From the NCBI GenBank assembly GCA_013695195.1, contig JACDAY010000294.1:1-5398 (forward strand): a DNA stretch of 5,398 bases. The letters run 5' to 3'. Position numbers and translations under genes: made by a program. Shown here piece by piece: positions 5,356 through 5,398 of this stretch (position 1 is the stretch's first letter; every line of letters begins with the position of its first letter). The notes below the pieces were generated by a model. The model searched no databases. It had not been told where the DNA came from and saw only the letters and a program-made list of their open reading frames with translations. The DNA comes from Blastocatellia bacterium (GTDB taxonomy: Bacteria > Acidobacteriota > Blastocatellia > Pyrinomonadales > Pyrinomonadaceae).

Positions 5356-5398
5356 TCAAGCCGCTAATTGATGCCGGCGAGGTTGCGGGATTTCGTCG

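Overview
This window looks like chromosomal housekeeping DNA from a free-living bacterium that makes isoprenoids by the MEP pathway. Base composition is mixed, the genes are tightly packed, and most starts lack a clear Shine-Dalgarno sequence. I see no phage, IS element, rRNA, tRNA or CRISPR array. The phylum cannot be fixed from sequence alone. An Acidobacteriota-like lineage is a guess; the order yacL-ispD-ispF near radA is best known from Firmicutes.

Left block (1-3076), all on the minus strand, transcribed in the order yacL, ispD, ispF, deoA. yacL encodes a membrane-anchored PIN-TRAM protein. ispD and ispF encode the cytidylyltransferase and cyclodiphosphate synthase of the MEP pathway. 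deoA, a thymidine/pyrimidine-nucleoside phosphorylase, is cut by the window edge after 218 codons. The gaps are 21, 35 and 59 bp with no convincing internal terminator, so this is probably one operon.

Middle block (3077-3912). A 397-bp stretch without a confident gene contains AT-rich DNA with inverted repeats and two tiny, doubtful open frames on the plus strand. It is followed by a minus-strand gene for a 79-residue, very hydrophilic, probably disordered protein with a duplicated Trp-Ser-Pro-Gly-Ser-Asp motif and the only good ribosome binding site in the window. Between that gene and radA lies a divergent regulatory region with a perfect 8+8 bp palindrome around a TATAAT hexamer.

Right block (3913-5398). 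radA is a complete plus-strand gene for a 458-residue recombination/repair ATPase. Immediately after its stop, on the opposite strand, lies what looks like the first 22 codons of a HicB-type antitoxin gene. The resemblance ends exactly at the radA stop codon, suggesting a truncated toxin-antitoxin locus at a rearrangement boundary.

In Bacillus, radA, disA, yacL, ispD and ispF lie in one co-directional row. Here radA is divergent, disA is missing, and the space between holds the small disordered-protein gene and AT-rich DNA. I found no clearly new multi-gene system. The least explained items are the small protein with its palindromic leader and the truncated hicB-like start.
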